64,000 bases of DNA from Asterella californica (GCA_036924285.1 JAYKYS010000004.1:22352001-22416000), one strand, 5' to 3'; positions 31,103 through 43,745 are shown, counted from the first letter of the stretch. Translations and numbers: made by a program. The notes: generated from the sequence alone by a model not told the origin.

Positions 31103-34100
31103 TTAGCACCTTTCCGTTGACGATGCGATGAGAACGACCACTGCCACCATGAACATAGAAAGCATAGCTCCGAGCAGCATATAGGTCTTTCGAGAAGAGC
31201 GGTTGTACTCTCCGAAGAGAACTACACCCCACAATGTCCCGACTAACGGCAATGCCTAAAACAAGAGTTACATCATAGCATATCAGTCCCAGCAAAATTT
31301 TCAGAATTAGGACAATCAGACACTTATTAATTAAGTCCACTATGCTGAAAGGTTAAAGGTGTCTTTCATGTTACAGGCAAATACCTGGACTGCATCCGCC
31401 GCTGCATAACCTGCTGCTTGCCCACCCATGAACTGGCAGACATTCCCGAAGCCACAGACAAGGCCTGCGATGACAGCAAGGTGCCGACCCTTCCAGTCCT
31501 TCACGTAGGCAGTCAGCGAGGACTCGGGCAATCCCATCATTGGATGATACAAGAAGTAGATGTTAAGAGACATTGCCAGCACGAAGAATGCAGTAGAGAA
31601 GTAAAAAAATGTTGCATAGACCGACAGGTGTGGCACTCCTGGCTTGAGTAGGTGAAATTGGTCGTTCGTTGCTAAGTTGAATAACGGTGAAAATAACGCG
31701 TAGCATGCGCCCGTTAAAAATGCTACACCCAAACCGAACATTACACCGTGACCTCGCACCTGCGTCACCAACAAGTAATCATTCTGAAACTCGGCACTCG
31801 ACAATCAGAGAAATTGTGAAACAAAGGAACCCGAACTCTGTGTCACAACCACAAGGAAGAACCAACAATAATTTGAATACGTAGAATAAAAGCGTTGCTT
31901 TACAAGGATAATCTGTGTTTGTTCAGAGGAAAGCTCAATTCTGATTGCTTTCTCAGATAGACATATTTCTAATCAAAGGTTGCTAAGGTATTTTCAGATT
32001 GACTCGTCATAGACCGGCTAAATCATAGTATTACCATGGCTGTTATGCTATCGTCTGAGACGTGCTTACCTTAATAGCTCTTACTTCTTCAAGCTGCTCA
32101 AGATATGCTGCACTTCCAGCCGCCGAAGAAGTCTCATCCATGAAATGCAGCTCTGGAGCTTTACCTAACACATATTCATACTTCCCAGTGACACCTCTCT
32201 CCACATCACCCTTGCTCGAACCTGACACAAATGACGTTCGTAAATCCAAGGGATAGAAGCTACATTAAACACTTTACATCAGTTATAAACTTCTGGGATT
32301 TCGCAATCAGGTCGACAACGTTAATAAACTCTTTTTCACCTTTCGAACTCATGCATGCATGACTCCGCAACTCGACGATTAGGTCCTGAGCAGGTTGACC
32401 TAAATATATTCCAAATAAAAATCGAAACGGGTCAAAAGGTAGCATGCATACTCACCCCACTGCTCGAGTAGAGACTTGCCTCGCGGTAATAACCCTCCGC
32501 TTCCCGTGGACGAGGTGCTTTGAGTATCTTCTGGTGGACTTCCAGTCAGAGCTCTGCAACAAGAACAAAGAAAATATTTGTTAAGCGGCCTAAAGCTTCT
32601 GTTTTATGCAGTTTGCCACTAACGTTATCCTCATTCAACCCTCTGCATGAATCAGCGAAAGCACGACAATGCACACGTTGGTGAGAGTGGTACTTCTATT
32701 TAGCATCCGGGAGAGGTCCAGGAGACGTACTTGTAAGCAGGATCTGCTTCGAAGGTTTGAGCACACTTGGCCTTCGTATCAGCTTCATTGGAAGCATGGC
32801 AGAACGAGCCAATAATTACAGCCATAAGAAAGCAGCCAACACCAGGGAACAATATTGATGCCTTGTTCAACCCTTCGTCTAAAAAGTAGTTGACAGTAGT
32901 TCCTGATAGGTGTTTACATCGAATTCACAAAGCAGTGTAAGTACTGTACTAATCCACAGCGCCATAGTGGTCAACGAATAGTTCAGTTAAACTCCAAACT
33001 CCTCAATTGAGACATCTAATTGCCCAGGAACTGAACCGTTCGAGTCCTGTAGTAGCACTTGAATTACTAACCCTACAGTTACGGAAAGCTGACCACCAAA
33101 TATCAGCCCCTCCCTTCTTGAACTACTGCGTCGTGGAGAAAGGGAACACCCAGATAGCAAAGAAAAGCCTTGTCTGTATGCCCTTCAAAACAGATAAGCA
33201 GTGTGCTCCATGATACTGCTGAACTTACCTCCTACAACAGCAATACTTGCCGATACAACTTCCGTAAGAGAAATGCCAACTAGCGCCAGAGAGTACTGCA
33301 TACTTATGTTTCCCGAGCACAAAGCCAAGCCTCCAAGCATGGCAAACACAACAGAAGGAAAATTGTCCTGCACAAGTAAACATAAGAATTTCGTCATCTC
33401 ACGCCCGGAACAGCCAGTGGGCGACTTCTTTAGCACAGGACAATAACATACATATCCCCGGAGACTTAGTCTTTGTTCAACTGATCCGGACCACACCTTG
33501 AGGCTCCAGATTTGGAAGCGTATAACCCGGCAAATCAGGTGAAAAAGAAATTGCCCAAGACTCAGTTCGACAGTCCTGAAACTGTATCCGATAGTTCCTT
33601 GGCCCACAGGCTTTAACGAGAAGTCAAGGACCAACTACGGGTGAACAAAGGATTGGCGAGTGTCAAGATAACCATGTAACCTTCTGTTCACCAAGCGCTT
33701 CAGGCTCACACTTCACGTATCACCGCAAGGAGGTCTACGCTGGCCAACAGAGTAGCAGTCTTACTGACACGGAAAGGACCACATTTGATATAACTCTGTA
33801 GGACAACTTAAGCCCCAAGACCTTATTCTGGAAAGAGCGCTTCATAGATAAGAAGAGCAGTTTATCCATGGCGTCTGTTTCATCGACCAAGAAGAGAGAA
33901 CAGAAAGGAAGCTGGACCCAAATACACTAGTTTCAGATGATCTATCCTCATCTGGCCAACTTTAAATAGGAGAACCTTGAGCGTCACAGTCGCCTCAAAC
34001 GCAGACAACTGAGCTAAACAGAACTTGTCAAAGGTAAAGTTGCCCCGAGAATAGGATGAGCGCCATAATCTCGGGTTTGGCAGCTCTTGGCCAAGATAGA

Positions 34101-35249
34101 GATCCAATTCTGATCAATCGCTTCAACATTATGGATGTACGTAACACCCCGAGGTGTGGTCCCCTGGAGTCTCTCAACAACAGCATTAGCGTCCTCGTCC
34201 GACACCTTGCTAATGTGTGTTGTTAGCACACATTAGCAACAACATGTGTGCTAACATGTTGTTGCTAATGTTAGAACACAACATGTTAACATGTTGTGTT
34301 AGCATGTTAAGGTTTTAACCTAAACAAAACCTCAGGGGATAATATAGTTTCTAAACTGCGTGTAAACTGCAGAAGAACTGTGAACCTTAAGCTGTGAACT
34401 GAGAGTGGAAAGTGGATACAAGGACTACTCATGAACCGTTTCACATTGTTTCAGTTTAATCGAGTGAAGGACAAGAGCGGTCAAGTGTGAATAAGGCACG
34501 TGGGAAATCTCGGAAGCGAAGCCAGTGAACAGGATGTTACGTTCAGCTCCTGGTGTACTCTTTGATACTCTGTGGTAGCAGCGAGTACAAGGGGCCACAT
34601 GAACAGAGACTTGTACTGCGCTTCTGCAATAAATCCTTAAAGCTGCAGCTAATGAATGTATTTCCAGAGCCGTTTCTTCATCCATTCTGAAGCGACTGAC
34701 CCGAGAATTAGATTTACATGGCTAGAAGATCCAAATACATATACAGTATATTGACGAGAGGTTCTCCAGCACTATGATAGCAACAACGGAAACCTGTTAG
34801 TGCTTTGAGGTGAACCCCTGTATCGTGGCCAAGAGAAAGCAGTGAAAATTGAAGATCAAGAATTTTTTACTCTACGTCGCACAGTTGCCTGGGACGATGT
34901 CGACAAAGTCACATGAATTTTTACCTAGTAATATCTCTAAGTAGACAAGGCACCAGTTCCCTCTTTTCAGTTCTGTTGTTCATTCACCAAAGAGGGTCTT
35001 AGGATATCTCACCTGGCCTATCTGGTCGATGAAGTTTGGACGGGCTGCAGTGCTGGGACCTGCTTGACCAAGAGTTAACGCGAAGACACAAGCGGTCAAG
35101 TACGTGCTGATGGCATAGTCCAAATAAGTGTGCTGTGGCAGCCGCCCCCGACGCTCAAGCACATTGAAGAAGGCCGGCCATGATCCAAGGCACCATAGGG
35201 ACACTATCATCAGCGCAATGGCGCTCGCCTTATCTGTTACTAGGAACAT
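31103..35249 (-). CDS. UPS: Ureide permease (UPS family), seven exons, 441 aa
   Basis: A plant membrane carrier for allantoin, uracil and related nitrogen compounds, of about ten membrane helices in the plasma or internal membranes. Exons (minus, in order): 35249-35013, 33367-33229, 32902-32731, 32553-32456, 32221-32070, 31759-31385 and 31255-31103. All junctions are GT-AG and phases match, giving 441 codons without a stop, about 40-50 aa longer than my recollection of Arabidopsis members, mainly in the central loop. Signatures: ERRGRLPQHTYLDYA (residue 32 on), SLTEVVSASIAVV, LFPGVGCFLMAV, FSPLFNLATNDQFH, LNIYFLYHPMMGLP, GGQAAGYAAADAVQALPLV, LFGEYNRSSRKTY. Exons 3-5 carry the hydrophilic loop. 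Intron 1 is 1,645 bp and holds palindromes and foreign-looking frames. The family call is secure; substrate is not. Confidence 0.95.
33400..34229 (-). other. Coding-like relic inside ureide permease intron 1
   Basis: The minus strand of the intron contains frames that look like protein but do not join the permease: 34229-34014 reads GVTYIHNVEAIDQNWISILA, loosely like the end of a DEAH-type RNA helicase, and about 33630-33490 reads SPDLPGYTLPNLEPQGVVRI in a stop-interrupted frame. These may be captured or inserted fragments. The matches are weak and I do not name a gene. Confidence 0.25.
34209..34300. repeat. Cluster of three palindromes in ureide permease intron 1
   Basis: Stem A: GCTAATGTGTG (34209-34219) with CACACATTAGC (34227-34237). 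Stem B: 17-bp perfect arms 34230-34246 and 34255-34271 around AACAACATG/CATGTTGTT. Palindrome C: a perfect 26-bp palindrome 34275-34300 centred on GTTAAC. The words GTTAGCA, CTAAC and CATGTTG recur in all three, so they arose from one another. Arms of A and B overlap, allowing alternative folds or a cruciform. Confidence 0.95.
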
Positions 35250-37752
35250 TTTTGTTGTCCTACCGGTTACGAAGTGAGACTAAACGTTTGAATCCTCTGC
35301 CGGGATTAATTTCGATACAAACGGGTACGAATGAATGCTAAAACTTCCAATGCTCGCTGCCGTGAAACTTTTTTGGTAGATTAAATTAGCCTGATAACTG
35401 GAAACGTCTATCTTTTCTCTAGAATATGCGAGGAACGTCGTGCACGCTCTTGCACCTCCTGTAGTCAGTCTTGATCCTCATGGTCTAGTAAGTACTTCCT
35501 GCAGAAGGCAACTCTCCTCTGATCTCTTCCGCCTAGATCGCCGAAAGTGTCTTGCCGTCCGGTCCACGTTTATCCTTAACTGCGTCACAGGTCCCTTCCC
35601 ATAAGCGTGTAAACCCGGGTCCTTGAGCTTCTTTAATTCCAAGATTACACCGTGTACAGGACTGCAACTGCCGGCGCTTTTTCAATTCTCTAATATGTTA
35701 ACAACGTTCACTAGCACCTCCGGCCCTCTTTCACAGTTGAGGTTCCGCTTAGCCTTCGCTTGTAGATATTTTGATTCTGAAACCAAAACGACATTCAATC
35801 AGTATCTTGCATCGGCAGCTCGTTGCAGAGACTTGCAGGAAATCGTCCTGATACTTTCTGACCGTAGGAAACGTCTCATTTCTCATATGGATCCGTCAAC
35901 CACCGTAATGTGATCAACGCTGGGTTACGTCGAAAATACATCCGACTGCATTAGATTGCGCTAAAGCACCAACAACACTAACAACAGCAGTCGGGAAGGC
36001 CACGACTGCAAATGGTCAACATCTTAGCAGCGTTTCTCCGCAAGTTCCCAGAGTAAGACGATTCTGTCTGGACCATAAACTCCACAATAAACTTCCGCAT
36101 AAAATTGAGTACAATTCTCATAAAAGGACAAGCTTCTCGATCCACGTTCGTGACCGAGCTGCAGCGTCCTCTTCTCCGAATCTGCATACATTCTCGTTTC
36201 CGAAACCAACGTAGGTCCAACGAGTAAGTGTGGAACACAAAACTCAGACTTCACTGACACGACTGTAACAGTCTCCCACCTGGTGATATATTCAAGAGTT
36301 CGGATCTCTGTTAAAGCAGACGACTAGCCTAGCTTCTCCTCTCTTCTGTGCGAAATCTCATGTAATAAATTCTCAGAAATGGACTACCTCCCTGATGCAA
36401 TGTGCCCTGTCGCCGGTGCCAGGAGCAAGAAAAGCGATCTGAAAAATATACTGTAACTGATAAGAACGCCCTTCTATCTCTCCAGCGACCTCGTTTAAAT
36501 TTGTAAGACAGAGACGAGCAGGTGCCACTCGAAGATGCTAACAAATGAGACCCGGGACAAGATATGTATACCTCCTCCGAAAACCTCCACTGATTCATCC
36601 ACGGATTCCTCCATATTGCAAGGTAACAGTGACAGGCACTGTTTCCCTCTCCCCCCAGTACAAGACTACAAACTAGAAACTTAGGAAACAGTCATATTAT
36701 GAGCGAAAGGACAAAGATGGTTAATCCACAAAGCATAAGGTATTGCTCCCGAGACCTTCTAGCTCCCCGCTCCGAGTTCTTCTCAAGCTATCCTGACATC
36801 CGAAGGTCTTCCGATTGTCACTTCCTCTCCATTACGCATGCTTCCAGTTCATTTCCTGCCACAGGTTTGCTAGTGACGAGAGACTCACTCTGAAACAGTT
36901 GAGGCGAACGCTCGTGTTATTCCTGCTAACGCTGAGTGAATGAGGTCTGTTTCAAAATGCATGTGAAGCTCCAGCACAATCCACTCCGTTCCCTCCTAGA
37001 ATAGCAGACGTCCGACATCCAAAGACGAAATAATAGAAATCCAACGACAGAAGAAGTGGGCCATCTATCCTCGCTCCAAAGGAACCCAATATACGACAAT
37101 CTTAACAGTACGACAGCTGACACGGCCAGCCAGTGTAACTTTCGAATGCCACCACAGCACACAAACAACATTCGTGGCGAGAGAAGGGAAAGGAAAATAC
37201 GATTTGCATCATCGTCTCCCGCCTCCCGAATGTCCCGTCCACCTCGTCTCACGCAGTCAACGAGTGGCAGCGACGCCAGAGAAAGGAAAAAGAGCGACAA
37301 AAGAAAAGCGACGCCAGAGTTGTTCACCTGCCACGCTGGACGCCTTCTAGACACCACCTTGCGTTCCAAGTTCACGGCGGAGCATAATAATAATAACATC
37401 AGTGCTCGGGGCTAGCCGGCTGGAATTCCAAACAATCCGGTTAGAACTGTGGCTAGGTGGATCTTTTACAACCAAAAATAGCATGTAACTATAAATTATA
37501 TGTTATGAAAACCGGTAGACGATCGTTATAAACCCTCATTCTCGCATTCATTAATCTGCGGATATTTTCCGGTTCCGCAAAAATCTAACCCCGAGTACTG
37601 GGGTTAGATATTTTTCCGACAGCGAGTTTTCATTGCTCTACAGAGAGCTTTAGCAGGAGCAGTTCACAGGAGGGCAATCGCAGTAGGTGATGCCTCTTCA
37701 GGTGCGCCAGTTGTTTCTAGAGGTACTGATTTTTTGATCTCCGACATTATAG
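35250..37752. other. 5' region of the ureide permease gene, no further gene seen
   Basis: Directly upstream (in minus orientation) of the permease start codon. Promoter elements could not be placed with confidence. Minus-strand open frames at 36926-37399 (157 codons) and plus 37056-37415 overlap on opposite strands and show no conserved motif; I treat both as chance or 5' untranslated DNA. Confidence 0.4.
37583..37609. repeat. 10-bp perfect inverted repeat
   Basis: ATCTAACCCC and GGGGTTAGAT flank GAGTACT, with A/T runs outside. It may be a small foldback element or terminator-like hairpin. Confidence 0.75.
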
Positions 37753-37857
37753 ATGCGACAGGCGATTTTAGAGCTACTGATAGCGGAGCTTAGCCCCGAT
37801 GTTCTTCCCTTCGGGGTGGTTGTTGCTTGGCCCTTCGGGTCCTTTCTTTCCCTTGTG

Positions 37858-37914
37858 AGGCTTGATGGGGTATTCCCATCCGTTTGCTATTCATTGGGTC
37901 GCGTTTCCTTCTTA
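37858..37914. repeat. Dispersed repeat copy (CAAACGGATG motif, inverted)
   Basis: CTATTCATTGGGTCGCGTTT preceded by CCCATCCGTTTG is the reverse complement of 21320-21378 with few differences. In its frame it encodes VRLDGVFPSVCYSLGR on plus, the same peptide as the minus strand at 21.35 kb. Confidence 0.75.
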
Positions 37915-39059
37915 GTACTGGGGCATATGTGGTCTAGAGAATGTTGTCGCGTGCCGAATAATATGATGACTTTAGCGCTGGTTTGCGGGAACTCATTTCG
38001 GCGTCCCCGCCAACTTGCAGGCGAACCATGTCCGGGCAGTGGTGGGCCCACATGTCAAGGAGAACAAACTGCATCTGTCTTTTCGAAGCTTTTCTACACG
38101 AGGTGCTCGCCAACCTGTGTACCGTGTGACCGGTGACCATGAACTCTTATCATTGTCACGTACCCTCTAGTCTTTTCACATTTTGAACAAATAAATGTGA
38201 TTTTTCATGTGTAAATTAATTAAAATTTATTATTGATTCAGTGTCTGTTCAATTTATTTTTATCTTCTTGTGCTATCGAATGAGTGTCAGAATCAGTAGA
38301 AACACTATCTCCTAAACCAATATCATTGGACTTGTAAACAAAGCTCGAAGAACCTCAAGCCACGGCTTTCTGTGCATAATTTTCTTTTAAATTCTAAACT
38401 TGGAACTCACCGTCTCAATCAAATAATTTAACTTGTCCGTACGCTCACGCTTTGGTTAATCACCTTTCAGTTACATCTATAAACTGAAATTACTCCACAT
38501 CCCTTCCACACGATACATTCTGCTTGACTTGCATCTATCCGCATATGCAGTAAATAGATCTGCATGTGAAAAGTACGCATTAATCAATCAAAATGTGGAG
38601 GGACTAGGAGCTCTTGGCCAGTTGGTCTCTCTGCTCTGGAGTAGCAGAGAGACCGTCTGGCGGATCCATGCGAGGAGGCATTCCACAACAAAATAGCGAT
38701 TCTTGGACTTTTCATTTTGCATATAATTTTATCTGCACAGCATGTCGTGAATTTTTTATCGTCCTCATACAATAAAACACTATTTGAAAATGTTACCTTT
38801 CCGTGGGTTCATAAGACAGGCACAGAAATTTGTTTCTTCACACCCTCAGTAGGTTCTTTTAGCTTAATCACATCATCTTAATGATGTATTCCTTAATCGC
38901 TCTTTGTTTGTAAAACCAGTCACTATGTGATGTTAATTACATGTTGAACTGCACATATCAAGTTTTCAAGCATATATGATCTAACGTGTCTTTATATAAA
39001 TAATTTGAATTACATATATATGTAATGACTGGAAAAATAAAAAATATAATGACGAATGA

Positions 39060-39290
39060 CAAGATAACCAGGTTTTACTGGTGGTAACCAGTCAGGAATG
39101 TGATCAAGCGATACATCGTTAGGACGGGTGTGATCAAGCACCCAGAACCTACTAGGTGTCTGATGAAGCAGATTCTGTAAGAAGGCATCGATCCATTCCA
39201 CATCGTCATTACGATGTGCAGTAGACGTCAGTAGGAGACATCGCCACGACCTTATGTCGATTCGTACGGCCACAAAACACGCGAAATGAT
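39060..39290. mobile_element. Relic related to the GCTTGATCATACC element family
   Basis: It contains ATCGTTAGGACGGGTGTGAT, CAAGCACCCAGAACCTACTA and TGATGAAGCAGATTCTGTAA in the order seen, more decayed, at 47945-48030, with the GTGATCAAGC word typical of the ends of the 46907-47347 element. The minus strand is open for 87 codons here, possibly a trace of coding sequence. Confidence 0.45.
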
Positions 39291-42200
39291 AACCATATGA
39301 CGAGACTCTCGATCTGTCCTTCCAGGTATACTTGGCCGATAAAGGTTTATCGGCGGATACTTTTCTGAGGCGTTTACGAGGTGCATGCAGAAGGTATCAG
39401 AACTGTCACCAGGCACCGTAGTATCCAGGCAACCGTTCTTTCTGTCTTTCCGGACTCATGACTCGTGACTCGTGACGGAACTTCTATGTGTGGGACGACA
39501 CGCAGGACCAAGTTCTCATTGCAATAGGTACTGGAAATGCCTCTTGACTGGTAGACGGAATGTCCCCCATTGTTGCAGTGAATGAAGTGACGGCCCTACA
39601 ATAAGGCTGGAAAGGCGGCGAGTAGACAATGAAGACAAGTTTCTCTCTGACTTACGTTGTTGGCTACGGCCGCCAAACTAGAGTTCCTCCAAGCCCACCT
39701 CTTTAGAACTGCTATTCTGAAAGCTCAGTATGAAGATTTACTTCAGTTCTACAAATAGCGGAGTTGAGCTCAGTTGTCTGCTTTTGCTTTTCCTTTTGCT
39801 TTTCGCCAGATAGCTCTTTCAGGACTCGTATGCTGTGGGACTTGCTGCAGCCGGGAGTTGCTACCCCTTTCACAATTTCAACAACCCGGCAGTACGACTC
39901 GGACCCACTTTCCGCCGCCCCGGCGACGGCTCGGCGTGTCTGTCCACAAGCTACTGAATGCTGAGAATTAGTCGTACTGTTACAACATGAATCCGTGTCG
40001 AGAAGTCACACGTGACCGCGTCCAAGCTCCAAGAGACTAAACAACAGTGCGGAAGAGGCGAGGAAGGACAACGTAGTTACCCAGTACTCTGTTCATCTGA
40101 CTCGTGACCAATTTTTGTGTCTTACCATGTTGGGTTCTCCCGCGTTCCATGTCTAGCGGTGGGCCCCACTTGAACCGTAATTGGGCGTCAGTATGGTCAT
40201 ATCTTCGGATAATTAGTCGCGTCCTTCTCCTCACAGTAGCCACGTGTAAGTGGTGAGAACCACGCCTCGTCCGAAGACGAGATCTGATACGTTCTCATAT
40301 TCAGACGTGTAGGCGCAGATTAAGGCAGGAGCATTTTTCTTCATCAACTTCTGGAAAGCCTTTGCGTCACAGGTACCCGAAACTTCTTTCGTACTACAGT
40401 GCACTTCACTACATGTCGATGTCTTGGTTTCCAGTTTTCCTTTCGAGAGAACTTTGACAACTCAGTTGGCGTTCGGACTACAGTTAACCGCAAATACACA
40501 CACGAAGCCAGCTATAGTACAGTGCACTCCAGTACATGTCGTTTCTCCTTCTCTTTGTGAAGGGGAAACGTTTACTAGGCGAATTCTTTTGCCCTACATA
40601 AAGTACAGACGACTAATCATGATTCATATAAAACAGTCACTTGGTCCATAAATGCATTGAGGTATAAACCAATTAACTTTCCTAAATCGTATGGATAAGA
40701 TATATTGTTTTGATACACTTCTTATTCACTATCGTTATTCTCAGTTTGATTGTTACATTTATTTGTTATAACAGTCAATCTTAACTACCAACACAGCCAT
40801 AAAAAACAATTTTCAATATATTTTAATTGCGGGAATTTATTTCATCCAATGTAGACTTCTCTCCCTCTTTAACTTTGCTTTCTGTGGTTGTAATTAATTT
40901 CCATTCGCAAAGCAGTTTTGAATCTGCATATGATTCAATGCATGACTCGTACATAAACCTTAATACTTCTCTTACGGTGTATTTCATCATTCCATATATT
41001 CTTTTGCTTTTCGTTAAGTTGACAGTTTTCATAGTAAATAACCAGGTAAATATGACCTAAACTTCAACATGTGCATCTTTCATCCTTATGACAATGACAG
41101 AACAATCAGTTGTGATGTGAGATGATTTGGGACTCCTGAACATGTCTTTCAAGTTTGGCAAACTCTTTTCTGCAAAGAGTGAGGAGGGAACACCATCTTA
41201 GGTTTAAGCAAGCAAGATACTAAGAGCAAGTCGACTTGTTTTTTCAGATCATTTTTATCCTACTAAAGTAATATCTACCATCATCCTTTATTTATCCTGC
41301 AGTAAAACACTTTGTGATTGATGTAATTGCCTTCTCCGTGGGGTCGAGTCCCCCTGGCGGGGGACTCATGCTGTGCAAGGCAGCAACATACAGCTGCAGA
41401 AAGCCCCACAGCGAAAAGAGACTTGAAAACAGAACCAATCAAAAAAAATTCCTCACCACTTTCTTACGGTTCTCAATGCTATACTGTGAACTTAGAAGTC
41501 ATAGTATTCTCGACCTCACTCATACAACAAAGTAGATATATTAGTTGCATATATATATATGATTATGACTTCACGAAAGGGTTAATAAAATATAAATAGT
41601 AGTTATCAAATATATTTTATATTATTATAAAAATATCAGTTAAATATATTAGAATAACAATCCTTTTCATTACAAAATACAGAACAAAATATACTTTGTT
41701 CTCCCAATTGAAACGGTCACATGGCTCGTCCGTTTCTTCTAGTCAATATAGAAGAAATGGTAATACCATTTCTTTTACCACTTTCTTCCACCATTTCTTT
41801 TCTTACATTCACGCATAATACCATAATGATGCAAGTTTAAATACCATAGTGCTAACAATAACTAGGAGCAAATAATGATAATTAATATATAAATTGACAA
41901 CCAGCTGTTTATTTCAAATAACTACGATTAGTTTGAATCTCAGATGGAGCTCCCGATTTTCTCGAAAAAGGTTATCGACGTATCTCAGCTTTCGCTGTCA
42001 ACCAACTTCAAGATTTGTTTGAATTTGAAGACTATAAAGTTACGAACATTCTGCCTAGTGTAAGCAGTAAACGAATCCTTAGTTGAGTCACTAATGACGT
42101 GATTTCCAAAACTACTATGGTTGCGTTATTGCCTCTTACCTTTTTCTGTGCAATACAAGTTTTGTCGTACATTAAAATTCTGCCCCCAGTGCAGAAGTTC

Positions 42201-42551
42201 CCTAGCGATTGCCTTCTTGCAGAAGACTTTTAATAATCACAAAAAGCCAAATAGATATGTGCAGTATGATATAGTATGATCCCTGAAGATTGCACTTACT
42301 TAATCAGACTCGTATCTGTTGTTGCCGTTGATATATTTTATGTTCATAAGAAAACAATTAAAGAATAGCATCGCGTGCAGTCAGACGAGAGCTCGTGAAT
42401 GGTACAATATCAATCTGTTAAGGTATGAGGTCTGAGCAAGTAAATGTGCTCTTTAGAGATCTGATTAAGTAAAAAAAATGCGCAAGGATTTGATTAAGAG
42501 ATCAGGTTCTAGAGCAGAATGTGGTCTTGATAATCCCCTCCTCTCATTATA

Positions 42552-42621
42552 GGAAGATGGGTCTATTGGAACTGAGTTTGAGGTTGGAACTTTATTCTCA
42601 GTTCCAATAGACCCTTCTTCC
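42552..42621. repeat. 25-bp inverted repeat, miRNA-precursor-like hairpin
   Basis: Arms 42552-42576 (GGAAGATGGGTCTATTGGAA then CTGAG) and 42597-42621 pair with a single mismatch around a 20-base loop. The stem is long enough to be a small-RNA precursor but equally fits a foldback insertion. Confidence 0.85.
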
Positions 42622-42649
42622 ACAGGAGTGTCAGGAGGTTATTTGGATT

Positions 42650-43030
42650 TTTTGCATCAACATAATGAATAGTTAAGATATTATCAGATCCGAGTAGCTG
42701 ATCCAAATATTGAAAAGGCAGCTTGTCGAACTAGACACGGATCATTTGAGTTCGTAGTGATATCATTCAAACTCTCCAACAATCTTTCGATATTCACTAC
42801 ATTAATGAACACAACTTTTCACGGGGAGATGGACGAGTTTCTCATCGTTTACATCTTGATCAACTCAAAAATCCTGGAGTCGCACACGGAGCAACTAAGA
42901 GTGTTGTTGACGAAGCTACGAGAGCATAAGCTGTTTGCCAACGTTGACAAGAGTGAGTTTGATTTGAAACGCATTAACTTTTTGAGACATGTCATAAGTG
43001 CAAAAGGAGTCAGCTCGGATATGCGAAGGT
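42650..43030 (+). pseudogene. Ty3/gypsy reverse transcriptase fragment
   Basis: Reads YQIRVADPNIEKAACRTRHG, then SFEFVVISFKLSNN, LMNTTFHGEMDEFLIVYILI, and LREHKLFANVDKSEFDLKRI followed by FLRHVISAKGV. This is the RT palm and thumb region; the catalytic YVDD is decayed to YILI, so it is dead. The frame is open from 42757 to 43098 but gag, RNase H and integrase are absent. It differs from both other gypsy copies in the window. Confidence 0.88.
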
Positions 43031-43254
43031 GGACGCGATTAGAATATTTTATAGTTCATGTATACCCTTTTACAAGGACTTCTACTATAAGAATATAACT
43101 CTTTAGAAGGTATTATGCATCTCTCATATTTTGTGTCTCTTTATAAGCTAATATACATTCATGTGTTTTTCTGTGCTTTGGAATTTCACTTTTGCAATGG
43201 TATTTTCTCAAAACATAATATTTATAAATATATTTTATAGTATAAATAAATCTG

Positions 43255-43745
43255 ACCGCTTAGTGGATTTCATAACCTGTTTCACCTGAAACAGATCACT
43301 GAAACCAGTACTATCTTTTGGGCCTTGTGTTATCTATCGGTTTCAACAAAAACATGTAATATAAAATTCTTATCATGGACTATCTTGTCTCTACAACCTG
43401 TTTTAGTTATAATAGTTTACTGAATCAAGTGCCCTTATAGAAACCAGCCACACTTGATAGAGCCCGTGCTCTTTATAACATGGTTAATTTGAAACATGTT
43501 ATAAGCACCACTTTGGATGAGGTGGTTTCTATAATCTGTTTTATTCACAACAGGTTATAAGAACCACATATGATTCAATTGAGGCGATTTTGATTACCGG
43601 TTTCATCCAAAATAGGTTATAAAAACCACTTATATTTCAAATGATCTGATTTTTATCACCTGTTTCGTTCGGAAAAGATCACAGAAACCACCTAACAGTT
43701 TTGAATCTATAACTTTTTTCAGATGAAATAGATTACAAATAAACT
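43255..43745. repeat. Diverged tandem array (about 61 bp) with internal hairpins
   Basis: The clearest units start near 43519, 43581, 43642 and 43703. Each contains an inverted pair of the type ATAACCTGTTT ... AACAGGTTATAA plus AACCACTTAT, so every unit can fold on itself. Older, less regular units extend back to about 43255. Confidence 0.7.

Larger units (their letters stand above)
38150..42649. other. Intergenic, AT-rich, with small repeats
   Basis: No gene is supported. A 25-28-bp direct repeat (ACAGTGCACT.CA.TACATGTCG) occurs at 40391-40418 and 40517-40541. The segment 39060-39290 is related to the element family at 46.9-48.0 kb and is listed separately. Confidence 0.4.

Noticed and set aside
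36926..37415. Opposing 157-codon (-) and 119-codon (+) open frames
   Set aside because: They overlap on opposite strands, have no recognisable motif, and lie where the permease promoter and leader are expected.
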